DNA of 64,000 nt. Source: Lumnitzera littorea (Eukaryota > Streptophyta > Magnoliopsida > Myrtales > Combretaceae). The stretch is taken from assembly GCA_024138015.1 (NCBI GenBank), contig JAMXBB010000009.1, forward strand, positions 91,185,532-91,249,531. Reading direction: 5' to 3'. Below the pieces are notes generated by a model. It was not told the DNA's origin and made no database searches. It saw only the letters and a program-made list of their open reading frames with translations. Positions 35,951 to 47,351 of this stretch are shown piece by piece; position 1 is the stretch's first letter, and each line of letters begins with the position of its first letter. The position numbers were made by a program, and so were the translations under genes.

Positions 35951-36720
35951 GACAGGGATACACTCTGAGGTCCATTCAAAATCCTTTGGATTTTTGAGGA
36001 TTTTGAAGAACTTTACGCATCGGGCCATGCTCTTCGAGACGAACCTACTCAATATAGCCACTATATTGGTGAGCTTCTATACGTCTCGGATTGAAGTAAG
36101 GGGCTTCATCCCTTTGATAGCACTTTTCTTCTTAGGATTAGCCTCAATACCTCTTTAGATGACTAAGAAGCCTAAGAATTTGCCGAAATCAACCTTTAAG
36201 ACACATTTCTGAGGGTTCAGCTTCATGTCGTATGTCCGCATCTAGTCAATGGCTTCCTGGAGGTCCTTTACATGACCACCTGGCTTCGTACTCTTGACGA
36301 TCATGTCGTTAACATATACCTCCATATTGCGCTTGATTTGAGGCTTGAACAATTTTGTCACCATCTACTAGTATGTGGCGCCAACATTTTTTAGGCCAAA
36401 CAGCATCACTATCTAGTAGTATGTGCTAAAGTCGGTGATGAAGAAGCTATGGACTTCGTCCTTAAGGTCAATTTTGATTTGGTTGTACCCAGAGAAGGTG
36501 TCTATGAAGCTTGACAAGGCGTGTCCCAAAGTGGAATTAACGAGCTTATCGATTCTCAAGAGAGGGAAGTAATCTTTCGGATAGACTTTGTTGAAGTCGG
36601 TGTAATCACTTAACAAACGCCACTTCCTAATCTTCTTTTTAACTAGCACTACGTTTGCTAATCAAGTTGGATACTTCTCTTCCTTTACAAAGTTAGCCTT
36701 GAGTAACTTTTGCACCTTTT
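35951..36720 (-). pseudogene. Reverse transcriptase of the Tat-type element
   Basis: An open stretch at 36413-36649 encodes KWRLLSDYTDFNKVYPKDYFP and then LSSFIDTFSGYNQIKIDLKD, the classic first RT blocks of plant Ty3/gypsy elements including the SGYNQI motif. The catalytic YVDD motif appears as Tyr-Val-Asn-Asp (codons at 36305-36316), so the first metal-binding Asp is lost. The thumb and connection region after it is readable in pieces. Identification is firm; activity is excluded. Confidence 0.92.
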
Positions 36721-36999
36721 CCTCAATTGTAGCTTGCTTTTTCATAGCGAAGTGCCTCTTCTTCTACTTGACAAGTTACATGATAAAGTCCATGTTGAGA
36801 CTATAGGTTACCGAGTTAGGTGAGATTTCGAGCATATTTGACACTGACCAGGCGAACCTATCTAAGTTGGCCTGTAGGAGAGCAATGATTTCATCCTTCA
36901 CCTCGGGAGGAGTCTTGATTCGACCTTTAGGGTCTGGTTAGGAGAGGGATCAATCTGGATGTCTACGGTTTTTTCACCCAGCTTGCCCCTTTTCGCTAA

Positions 37000-37450
37000 C
37001 TTCTCCTACAGGTTGGACTCTAGGGCGAAGACTCTGTTGCCTCTAATAATCCTAACATATAGCTGTTGTGAGAGCTTCTGATCACACCTACATATTCCTA
37101 CTTCGATCGAGGTCGAGAATTTCGCCTTCAGGTGAAGAGAGGATGTGATGACCCCAAATGCATTTAAACTTAGTCTTTCTAAGAGAGCGTTGTAGGGGGA
37201 GGGGCAGTCGATCCTGACAAACTCCACTAGGTATTGTACTACGTGGACATCATTGCTAAGCTCCATGTCTAGAGTGATGATCCCCTTAGCTCAAATAGTA
37301 CTTTTATTGAAGCTGATCAAGTTGTAATAGTACGGCTTCATCTTCGTCGACAGCTTCTTCCTCATCCTCTTGTATGTATGGAGGAAGAAGATATCAGTGG
37401 AGTTACCGGTGTCCACCATAATTTTTAAGACCTCAAAATTAATAATCCTT
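37000..37450 (-). pseudogene. Aspartic protease of the Tat-type element
   Basis: The active-site block IMVDTGNSTDIFF is encoded around 37400-37430, with the catalytic D-T-G triad intact. The C-terminal block FVRIDCPSPYNALLERLSLNAF lies in the open stretch 37006-37266 (relatives: CPSAYNAILGRPWLN). An in-frame stop separates the two parts. The protein would have cut Gag-Pol into working units. Confidence 0.85.
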
Positions 37451-37759
37451 GCCCCTATTATTGAGGGGTTAGGTATCCACCCCCTTCATATCTTCATTGG
37501 AGAAGGAGATAGAAGTGTTTAGCTTTTATCTCTTCTGCCTTATTGCCAGCACCTCGGATGGGGCATTAATAAAGCTATTAGTGCTCGATCAGCTCCCAAT
37601 GTATGGCCCCCTAACTATTATGTTGATGACGCTGTTAGGGGCATGGTCGTTGCGACGGTTAACATTCTATTCTGCTCTAGGACCCTCAGTCCATTACCAC
37701 CAGGGTGCTTTGTCCACATCGTCATTGGAACAATCATCGTTCTTTGGTTGGGCTACATA

Positions 37760-39124
37760 CTCATTGAAGAAGCCTCGTTAAATAGCATATTCGATTATGT
37801 TCTTTGACTAGAAGCATTATTCAATGGTATGGCCATGGTTACTGTGGAACTAGCAGTATTTATTCGAGTTTTGACTGCTACGGTTCCCCTTCATTTTAAG
37901 GGTCTTTACAGCAGGTTCCTTTGCTTCATCTCAGAATAGACCTAGGTTATGTCTTTATTCGGGGAAGGTATACTGTGTATAGATAGGAGGAGGTAGTGGA
38001 TCTTGCTTAGCTTGGCGCTTCTTCTTTCCCGAGCCCTCCCCTTCTAGTCTGCCTGGCAATCTTCCACCGAGGCAATCCTTCATGGATAATTTATCCTTGT
38101 CCTACTTTCTAGACCTCTCTCGATCGACATCGTACCTAGCGTGAATGTTGTCCTCTTAGTCGATGTACTTCCGAGCCTTATTCTAAAAGTTGACCAATGT
38201 TTCCGGCTTGCTCTTCACAAGTGATCATAAGAAGTCTTTCAAAGGTCAGATGCTGAGTTGAGTATCATAGATAGCAACTCCCTCATCCAGCCGAGAGATC
38301 TCAACCACAGCATTGTTGAACCGGGCCATGTAGTTACGCAGAGACTCGCCTTCGCTTTACCTTATTAGGTATAAGGACGATGTATCCTTGGATAGAGCCT
38401 TGCTAGCTCTAAAATGAAGGGTAAATTTCTACACTAGCTCATCAAAGGATCTGATGGAGTTCTCGGGTAGGTGGTTGAACTACGCCTGAGTTGCTTTCCT
38501 CAGGGTACCTAAGAAAGCCTTGCACATTATAGCGTTCCCATGACCATGAAGGTTCACAAGGGTGTGGAAGTGGAGGAGGTAGTCATCAGGATCTCCTGTA
38601 TCATCATATTGGTCTAAGGATAGAAGTTTAATATTGAGAAGCAACACTTTATCCTGGATGCCCTTAGTAAAAGGGGTTTTATTGCTAGTAACCAGCCCAA
38701 CATCACTAGTTGCCTTACTCCCCTATTGCTCTAAGAGCCTCCTGACAAGTGCACAGAGCTCGTTGAGGTTGGCATCATTTGTTGGATGAGCTCAGCGTAT
38801 TATTGGGTGAGCTGGTACTCCCTACGAATTGGCTACTTGCTCATTACTAGCCAAAGCTCAATCGCATCTGGTCATAGACCTTACTAGCTATTGTTGCAGT
38901 AGGGGATAAGATTGTCGATCCTTGCCATTTTGTAGCTGCTACTGGTGGCTTTGCCTAGTGCAAGCATCAGAGGCTTCGAGGGGGTGAGTTTGCCTATTGC
39001 ACCTCTCAGCTTCTTCAAGGCGAGTGTGAAGTAGCTTGTTTTGGGTAATAAGTTCCTCAGCTAGGCATTTTGAGCACTCTAAGTACTCCTCTGGTGTTAC
39101 CCTTAGTAGGGGATGATTCTCCAT
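37760..39124 (-). pseudogene. gag of the Tat-type element
   Basis: The likely start is the ATG at 39124 (MENHPLLRV), about 140 bp after the primer-binding-like site. The first 61 codons are open and rich in Glu and Arg. A retrotransposon-gag domain follows at 38190-38600, with YLLHFHTLVNLHGHGNAIMC and a later FNNAVVEISRLDEGVA segment. A CCHC knuckle is readable near 37790-37870 (Cys, stop in place of a residue, FHSNHGHTIE, stop, Cys), which matches the C-x2-C/FH-x4-GH-x4-C pattern of Tat gags. Several stops make it a pseudogene. The plus-strand ORF at 37497-37781 is antisense. Confidence 0.85.
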
Positions 39125-39243
39125 GGGTTAGTTGTCCACCAACTGATGGCTCTTATGTTCATCGTGGTGGGACATAATGTCCAAGAACTGTGTGTAGGGA
39201 ATGTGTTTAGTGTATTTGGGATTTTTCTTGTAGGAACTCTTTT

Positions 39244-39261
39244 CCCACAGATGGCACTAAA
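39244..39261 (-). other. Primer-binding-like site next to 5' LTR
   Basis: Directly after the 5' LTR end (GATGACA) the minus strand reads TTTAGTGCCATCTGTGGG. Plant Tat/Athila-type elements have a TTTGGCGCC.TCTGTGGGAA-like sequence here, so this looks like the tRNA primer-binding site with decayed CG positions. It also fixes the internal boundary of the LTR. Confidence 0.65.
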
Positions 39262-39755
39262 TGTCATCTTGGGGTATTTGTCGGGAGTGATTAGGCTTTG
39301 CACGTAGTGAGCCTTCAAAACAAAACACTATGAGGATATGCTAGGGTGTTATCCAGCGTAGCCACTCCAATACTTAAGTTAACAATGTATTCTAGAGAGT
39401 AAAGGATACTTGAGAGTAATAGGCAAGCTTTAATGTGCCAAGTGTAAAGAGCTTTACCATTAAGTGGTGACCTAGTATTTATAGTGGAGTGGCGTGGCAT
39501 CGATAGTTTAAGAGCAGTTAGTAGAAGAGATCCTATCCTACAAGTATGGGAGAGTGGGCTTGTAGTGTCCAATGTATCTTACATATATTGGAGGTGATTG
39601 TTGACTCAGTCTTTCATCCTTATTTGTTGCCTTCTAGTCGTTAAAGAGCTTCTTGGGCCTAGTCAAGCCGAGACTAAGGCGGCGAGCCCTAAGTGGTTAG
39701 GGGCGTCAGATCTGGATGGGCCTAATGGGCCTATGTTTAAAGAGCCCTATCAACA
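39262..39755 (-). repeat. 5' LTR of the Tat-type element
   Basis: 494 bp. Minus-strand start TGTTGATAGGG and end CTTGGGGT...AAGATGACA pattern; partner of 25123-25613. The minus strand has TATAAATA (from TATTTATA at 39475-39482), placed as expected for the LTR promoter driving gag-pol. Divergence from the 3' LTR could date the insertion. Short ORFs at 39315-39572 and 39598-39783 are not genes. Confidence 0.92.
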
Positions 39756-42363
39756 AATCCTATTAGTTTTTCCTAGGAGTTAGTAAAGTCAATAAACAAA
39801 ATAAGAATCTGTCCAATTGGTCTTGAATTGCACTCCCCAACCCTGTTCTCTAATCTTTTAAAACTTGGAGTAGTACTGGATTATCTATGGGAATACCTGT
39901 AAAACAATTATAGGAGAATGAGCAATAACTTGCTCAGTAAGTAAAACAGAGATAGTAATACATCTCTAACATAGAACAACCAAGGTTTTCAAGTAAGGTT
40001 AATTAGATGCAGTACATGTTCAAGCAAATGCCATTGTACGACATTAACCGATCGTCATGAGATCAAAGAAATTATGCTCGCTCTTATCCAGGTTTCGAGT
40101 AGTTTAACACCCTTCACTTCAAGATCAGAACCAAACTGGGGCTTATGCAATGGACAAACATACTCCACCCAAAAATACCTTCGAATTACAGTCCTTAACC
40201 TTATCGTAACCTTCTCTACTATCACTTAGTTCGACTAAAGGTAGAGAAAGGACCGTTTTTGCTATCCTCATCAAAGGGTCCGTATTCGGCTCGAGAAACC
40301 TAATCATTTTCCCCTAGTAGGTTATGATGCAAGTCAGGTTAGTAGTTAAGTCCAGTTTATGTTAAATTGCTTTTAGAGTGATCAAGCAATTTCAAATAGT
40401 TCAATCTAGCAATATCATAAAGCAATCAATACAAAAAAATAGCAAAACATTATTCATGCACACACATTACATACACACAGGCAACTATCTTACAATCACA
40501 ACAAAGACATATACTAAGGTCTCCAAGTCCAAGTATCATTAAATAATACTACAAAGTATGGTGAAGCACTAATCCCACTTACCTAAACATGTGCCACTCC
40601 ATACATGTGCATATAAGTCTCATCCGCTTCAGTTTTCCCCTAAATATGTAATGTAATCACTTTAATATTATTAAATATAAGTTAAATGAGTTCATTTTAA
40701 TAATTTAAATGTTGCTAGAGCTTATCTTTAGTGAGTGATGTAAATTTTGTATTGATTTCCAACTTGCTATTGAAGTCTCTAAATAAGGTTTTGAAAGCTC
40801 ACCCGATACCAAGTTTTGATCTCAAAACCTTCTTATCAAGTCTATGAGATTATCCCAATTATACCCTTACTCTAATTTACTCTCTGAACAAGATTCAGAA
40901 GTCATTTCCACTAAGCTTTCACACCAATGAATCCTCAGATCAAGTCCCTAAAGCCTTTCCAGCTACATTACCAATGCCAAAGATTTCCTAAACAAGTCTT
41001 TAATGGGGGTATAATTAAGTACCTCTTCTTATCTAACTTTCTGATCAACTTTCTAAACTCGAGATTACATCCCCTCTTTACAGAGTAACCTTATGAAGAT
41101 GTATTTGAAGCGATTTCATCTAAGCCTTCTAAACCAGTCAATCCTTAAGTCAAGTCTCTGATATCAATATGATCTCACTTCTTTCACTACATAACTTCCT
41201 AAATGAGGCTCCAAAATATTTAGAGTTAAATCCCTTTCTCCGCCAACCTTCTGAGCATGTTTCTAAAGTCATTTCAACCATGTTTATTTTACTCAATAGC
41301 TTCTCAAACAAGGCCCCAATAGGGTTGTAATTACAATCCTTTACCATCTATCTCTCTGATCAAGTATTTAAATGAAGAATTATGTCTCCCTTCTACCAAT
41401 TTAACTGTCTAAAGAACTCTCTAAATAGAATCAATTTATACGTTTACTCTCAACGACTCACCCCAACATCCTATTCCAATTTACAAGCATGATAAAACAT
41501 GATCGTATAATAGGTTCAACATACCTATAATCACCACATCACCCCAAACTTCCATATCCTTCTATCCTTACTTTAACACATGTATACCATAATTAGTGAT
41601 TTGTACATATCACAAATCCCATTCAATTCAACCAACTCCAAATTATTTCCTACAACAGAGCATAGCTCATATGAACTTTAGAACTGGTACAACTTGATTT
41701 CCTTAAAGATAATTATATAAAAGCTCCCAAAAATAGCATTTTTCATCAAATTTAAAGGCTAAAAAATTACTAAAAAATATGGTCGAAATCTTTTTATAGG
41801 ATCAAAACATGCAATATAGGGAAGTTTCATCAAAATTTTGGTTTTGAAACAACAACAATAAGGTTATTTAAAACAAGTTTGAAAATTGATCGGTTTCCTG
41901 CAATTTCTTAACGAGGTCATAAATCCACTAAAAATTTTTACAATCTGATATTTTTTCCTAAAAGTACAAGTAAAAATACTTCAAAATAAATTTTTTCATA
42001 ATTTTTTAAATTAATTTATTATTTTTATGAAATTTAGTAAAATCATACCAAAATCTTAACTCACCAAAAAACCATTATCCAACCACCATCTCCTTGTCGG
42101 CACCTCTAGCTACTGCTACCTCTGTTAGGTGGTGGTTCATGCCTAGGTGCTCTTCTAACCATTGTACTTGTGAATAGTTCGGTTCGTGCAACTTTCTTTA
42201 AAAATTTTCTCTAAATTTATCCCTTACCACTCCTTCTCTTCTAAAAAAATTCCAGATTTCTTTTCATCTTTATGAACATGAGGAGAAGGTTTGGTGACAA
42301 TTCCTAAGTTGGAGAAGTAAAAATGAGGATTTTTCTCTTTCTATTTTGCTTAAATATCTACTT
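39756..42363 (-). mobile_element. Long-family LTR copy D, main piece
   Basis: This continues the piece at 24791-25122 once the Tat-type element is removed. Landmarks in reverse complement are the ATCACTTAGTTCGACTAAAGG block at about 40222-40242, AGGACCGTTTTTGCTATCC, and the GC-richer leader segment around 42090-42160. The LTR should continue for about 550 bp more to a TGTAA start. Instead the LINE coding begins at about 42364, so the 5' end of the LTR is missing or displaced. The ORF at 41150-41347 (minus) has no recognised domain. Confidence 0.75.
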
Positions 42364-42687
42364 CTAAAGCATGCATAAGTGTCTATAAGGAAAAGATGTT
42401 AAGCATGCTTTTAAAGCTGGATGGCATAAGTCTAAGTTAACAAATATGCTACTAAGCCAATTCCCTACTAGTTGAGAATCAATCTCTACAACTAGATGCT
42501 TCATACCCCATGAACAAGCTAAGGGTATGCCCTCCTTTACTGCTATAATTTCAACTTCAAGAAGGAAACAATGATGGATACGTTTAAAAATTCCCCATAA
42601 TACCCGTCCTAAATTGTTCCTACCAATCACTCCAATACTTAATTTTGTGCCTTTACTATTATAAACACCATCACAGTTTACTTTCAC
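42364..42687 (-). pseudogene. LINE RNase H-like C-terminal domain
   Basis: 107 codons are open and begin MKVNCDGVYNSKGTKLSIGV, where the Asp of NCDG is the first catalytic residue. A conserved Glu follows in FLLEVEIIAVKEGI, and the next Asp is in HLVVEIDSQLVGNW. This is the RVT_3-type RNase H domain found at the C terminus of many plant LINE ORFs. It may retain its acidic residues but sits in a broken ORF. Identity is clear; independent expression is unlikely. Confidence 0.88.
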
Positions 42688-44045
42688 CTATCCCCGGTCC
42701 AACTTATTCCATTATCCTTCTTGGGAGGCAAAAGTTGAATTAAGTTTCTTTGCTCTTTGAATAGTCCACCACTAATTTGTTTCTACTCAAATTCTGCCCA
42801 TAATATTGACCAGAATCAATCCTTAGGTTGAAAATTCTACGATTTCGCTCTCTCCGAATGCCTTATAGACTAAACAGGGTAAAGGATTGACATGGGGCCA
42901 TCATTGATATCCACTATCTTCTCTTCCAGTGGTTTTCTTCCTAATCCATCATTGAAAAGAGTCAAAGTCATAGTTAGTAGCTTTGACTTAAATACCTAGC
43001 ATATTCCGGAAATTTTTGGTCCATTTACACTTTCGGAAAATGTATGGTATGGTCTCTTCCACAACATTGCAAAGAGGACAGAATCTTTCAAAATTCATTC
43101 CCCTTTTTTTATAAATTATCTTTTGTAGCAAGGGCATTATGTAACATCTTCTAGATAAGAGTTTGAATTCTTAAGATAGTAGGCATCTTCCAAACCCATT
43201 CCCAATTCTCCTAAGAAGTGGTTTGGGTCTCCTCCTTACATAGAAGCTCATAGATTGATTTAGTAGACACCTCCCTTGAAATTTCAAGTGGCTACGTTTC
43301 AATATCTTCATTCCCTCCTAGATTAAAAATCCCTAACGTTTCTCTTATTAGCGTATCAATTGGGTAACCAAAAACTTCTTCATTCCATTCTCCCGGACTT
43401 CTCCAAACTTGTTGAACAGTGATAAAGTCATCATATTTATTAAGAGGACCATGAGCCAATTTGAGACTTTGCCATCTTTACTCTAATTGTCAAGCTAAAA
43501 GCAAGTTTTTTATCCATTCCTAATCTTCTTACAAACTCTTTCCTCTACCCAATCTATGGCATTCTTCAATTCTTTGTAGAATTTGCTTCCTTTTACACTT
43601 CTACCATCTTCTAAGCCTCTTTTATACCTTTGCTTTATTAACTTTGTCCATAGCAAGTCCTTTTTCTTGACAGCTCAAGTTACTTTTGCAAAGTTAGCAT
43701 TTGCCATCTTCTAAGCCTCTTCTTTAGTTTCGATACCACCCTTATTGGGATAGAAAGAGCCTAGGAATAGTGATTGGAGACATTTTCAAGAACTGATGAG
43801 ATCAGTAGTTTTCACCTACTCAAGCTCAATGATTTTGATTTCTAGCCTACTAACCTTTGTCGCATCCTCTCTAAAATGAAACCCAAGTCATTGCTACTTA
43901 GATTCCCTCCCTCCTTCACTGGAACCCCTAAGTATTTACCTATATCAGTGTTTTATTGGACGTTAAATAGCTGACAAACTCTCTCTTTGATAGATCCAGG
44001 TGCATTCCTCGACAACATGATACACAATTTTTTATACTTCACTTT
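42688..44045 (-). pseudogene. LINE ORF2 middle, with zinc-finger-type region
   Basis: This stretch is stop-rich. Readable relics on the minus strand include a Cys-rich segment near 43060-43140 (Cys-Pro, then Lys-Arg..Phe-Ile-Lys-Lys-Gly, later FAMLWKRPYHTF) that fits the zinc-binding domain found after RT in plant LINEs. The thumb region (about 43600-44040) is only recognisable by position. Confidence 0.55.
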
Positions 44046-44640
44046 TTAGCCAGATAACTTGTAGAAATTCTCAATGGTATTTATAATCATTTGCACATTC
44101 TGTATAGAGGCTTCTCCTAGTAACAAAAGATCATCAACAAAGAAAAGATGGGAAAGGTGAATTTGTGTACCTCGAATTTTTAATGGCACCCAAGTTCCTT
44201 CTTCCACCAGCTCATGATTAACATGGCTAAGCATTTCTATGCTGAAGATGAAGAGATAAAGGGATAAGGGGTCGCCTTGACGTATGCCCCTACTCGATTG
44301 GAATTCATCCATAATAGCACCATTCAAGACAATTTGATAGCTTGTTGAGGCTAAGGCAAATTTAATAATATTCACCCATCTTTTAGGAAAGTTTAGATTA
44401 GTAAAGATGCTCTGATGAAGTCTCATACCATACGATCGTAAACTTTCTTCAAGTCCAACTTAATCACCATCCAAGACTTCTTTCCACTTCTTTTTTTTTT
44501 AAGAACATGCATGATCTCTTGAAAAATGATAATATTATCTCTAGCCGCTCTTCTAGGAATGAAACTAGATTGCTTCGAGCTAATAAGATCATTTAAATAC
44601 GGTTTAAGCTGATTAATCAAAATCTTACTTAAGATTTTAT
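44046..44640 (-). pseudogene. LINE reverse transcriptase fragment
   Basis: Two open stretches (44423-44620 and 44046-44426) overlap by a few bases and together cover the palm and fingers. They show KLDLKKVYDR, then NGAIMDEFQSSRGIRQGDPLSLYLF (the G-RQGDPLSP block), then HLFFVDDLLLLGEAS. The last is the FADD catalytic motif with Val in place of Ala and both aspartates kept. A frameshift joins the two parts and the N-terminal part is missing. In life this enzyme copies its RNA directly at a nicked chromosomal site. Confidence 0.9.
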
Positions 44641-44781
44641 AAATGATTATATCATCCTTGATAAAGTATTAATAAACTTTTTGAAGTTTCAAAACAAACT
44701 ATTTAACTCTTTAGAGATTTTGAAAATGCATACGTACATGCTAGCGATTAACCATTATGTTTAATGATCCTTTTGGTGGAT
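44641..44781 (+). repeat. Direct repeat copy 2, right part (resumption)
   Basis: Weak alignment by eye to 18290-18420: the matching landmarks are AAAGTATTA, CTCTTTAGA..TTTT and GATCCTTTTG/GGTCCTTTTG, in the same order and similar spacing. This supports the idea that everything between 24791 and 44640 was inserted into one target copy. The match is short and needs a real alignment. Confidence 0.45.
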
Positions 44782-47340
44782 TGTAGACACCCCATTTAAC
44801 CTTTTTTTTTTTTTAAGAAAAGGGTAAAGGGTATTAATTCAAGAAAAAGCAAAAAAATAGAAAATTAAAAAAAATTACAAAAAATAGAAAATTTATAAAA
44901 ATTTAGAAAAATATAAAATGTAAAGAAAATACAAAAAAATAGAAAATAAAAAAAAGATTTGGATAATTTGAAATAAGATAAAAATTTTTAATAGCTTTAG
45001 TATTTTTTAGGTCTAAAATAATAAATTTAACAAAAGAGATTTTAGGCCTAAGTTTAGATTTAAAGCTGACCTAATTTATATGTGCAAACCTAATTTATAT
45101 GTGCAAATTGATTACACATAAAAATAAGGTACAAGCCAACAGTTTGATGGTTCTACACTTTGATCTACACTTAGGTTTGGCTTGGAGATCTAGGGTTTGA
45201 ATCTCATTTGTGCCTTTTCTTTTTTTTTTTCAGAAAATGCATTTCTATGTGTCAAAAATCAGTAAGCCATGTATCAAGTCGTAATACGTAGCACTTCATG
45301 ATTAGACCACATTGGTACCCTCCATAGCCATGTATCGGCTACGTGATACAACACATGTCACATATATACACACACACCCATAGATACATGTCATGACATG
45401 CCATCACCTATGTCATCAGCCACGTGTCGCATCAAAACACGTGACATGATGTTATTAGATTATGTGGCTAACGTAGCATCATGTCAACATTCTTTCTTTC
45501 ACTTTCTTCCCCTTTCCTTCATTTTCTTTAGGAATCCCATGTTTTCCTTCCTAAGTAGCTAACTTCAACACCAATTATGAGCTTCTTTTTGTCACAATTT
45601 CGCAAAATTAATAGCAAGTTTTGATTTTGTCTAAAATCTCGTCTACATTCATGATCCTATGCATGTGAAATCGGATTAAAAATGGAGAAAAAACTTAACT
45701 TCGAGTTAAAGTTCATTGATGAAATTGAATGCGATTTCCGAGTTTCTTGAGCTAGATTGATGTTGCAGTAGCATAAAAAGGTTCGGACTCTCTCTTCCTC
45801 TTGAGTTCTCTCTCTTTACCAATCCTTAACCTTTCTCTCTCTTAGCCATTCCCCTTTACGACAAATCTGACCCCATAACCTGACTACTAGTGCACGACCA
45901 ATGTACATCAACCAAATACTCTCTAGCCACTCACAGCCTCCTCCCTCGTATACAACCTTTCTTTCTCTACCTGCTACAGTAGCTTCGCCAAACCACTGTT
46001 ACTATACTCCCACACGAAACCATTATCACCATTAGCCTTAACGCTTTCTAAAACCCAACTACATCTCGAGGCTCAGCCACAGCCGTGACTGTAAGTTTTC
46101 AGAACACTACAAAACCACCACTTCAAGCGGAGGCATCATCCCTAGATCCCCCAAACCCAATAAAATTCATACAAGAACACCCTCACCCGCAAAAAAACTT
46201 AGCTTGAAACCACCTGTAAGAAGCCTCCACAGCCGCCTGTTTCATCCTCTTCATTACAAACCAACCCGACCTGTTGCCTACTCCAAATCTTGACCTATCC
46301 AGTAGCTCCCCTTTTTTTTTATATTTTGAATTTTTTTAATTTAATTCTTGTAATTGCAATGTAATTGTAAATTAAAAGAAGAAAAAGCAAAAAAGAAAAA
46401 GAAAAAAAAGAAAGAATGACATAAGGAGTTTAGTTTTTTTTTATTTGTTTATTTTGTTTCCTTTTCTTGATCAGGACATAAAATAAAAAATATACAAAAA
46501 TAAATAATAGAAGCAAAATAAAATAAAATAAAAAGGGGAAATAAAAGAAAATAAAAAATAATTAAAAAAGAATAAAATAATAAAAAAATAAATGGATTTT
46601 GCTACCTAGAATTTTTTTAAATGGAAATAAATTAAAATAGACCCTTTCTAAATTAGGAAATTTTCCAAAAATAAAACCCTAATTTAAGACTCTTTAGATT
46701 TTCCTTAATAAACTTAAACCTACTTAAAATGTACGCTTGACGTCTTTTAAGAATTAAAATGAATTCAACTTGCTAATGTTTTCAGAAAAGAACTATGTAC
46801 GTTTAATCTCAAATAGTGGATACGTAGATATTCGTACGTAAATACAAAGTAACTTAAAATATGGAAAATTTCCTTTTTTATATATTTTGCAAATATTTGT
46901 TCAATTTAATTAATTTAGCTGTATGTGAGTGGTTTGTACTCTTAAATTATAAGGGTATCTTAAAAACTGAAATTAAAATCGGAAAGTTAAAAAATGATAC
47001 CTGTTAAGAGTTTAAAAAGTTAGTCCTCTAACCCAAAATCTTTGGTTTTTAAACATTTTTTTAGAAATTAGTTTTTCAAGTGAACCAGTAACTAGATTAA
47101 ATTGATCTACTTAATTGATGTCGATTTAACTTAACCCTTTTTTTTCCGACTCCGATCGAGTGATGACTTTAAAGAATTTTCAAAATACGTTTAAAAATTG
47201 AGTTTTTCTTAACTCTTAGTTAAGAGTTAATATTAAACAGGTTGGGGTTTAATACTAATCGAAATTGGGAAAATTTATAAAAATTGAAAAAAAAAATAGC
47301 CTCAATATGAAAATTAGAGATATTCCTAAATTTTCAATTA
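44782..47340 (+). mobile_element. Possible LTR remnant, unresolved
   Basis: The sequence begins TGTAGACACCCC, a frequent start of plant gypsy LTRs. It contains a GC-richer leader-like patch at 45780-46310, and near 47150 it has TTCCGACTCCGA, loosely like sequence near Tat-type primer sites. Long A-rich runs occur at 44830-44960 and 46370-46600. I found no end with a target duplication and no coding domain, so identity and extent are uncertain. Confidence 0.3.
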
Positions 47341-47351
47341 TCCCTTCTTTA

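Larger units (their letters stand above)
25123..39755 (-). mobile_element. Full-length but dead Tat-type Ty3/gypsy element
   Basis: Both LTRs (25123-25613 and 39262-39755) are present in the same orientation, with a primer-binding-like site, a polypurine-like tract, and flanks GATCC (25118-25122) and AATCC (39756-39760), a 5-bp duplication with one transition. On the minus strand come gag with a CCHC knuckle, protease, RT, RNase H and integrase. Beyond integrase lie a tandem repeat array and an extra ORF on the opposite strand, an arrangement known from the plant Tat/Retand/Ogre group. Solo LTR C (26138-29673) is nested inside, so the element was about 11.1 kb. All ORFs are disrupted. Confidence 0.93.
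42364..44640 (-). mobile_element. 5'-truncated L1-type LINE, degenerate
   Basis: On the minus strand the order is RT (44640-44046), a zinc-finger-type region (about 43250-42950) and an RNase H-like domain (42687-42364), which is the C-terminal half of a plant L1-type ORF2. No endonuclease domain precedes the RT: the reading starts within the RT entry block (YKILSKILINQLKPYL), so the copy is 5'-truncated as most LINE insertions are. No clear poly(A) tail follows the RNase H end. Upstream of the RT, the 11-mer AAATGATTATA at 44641-44651 repeats one at 24780-24790. Confidence 0.88.
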
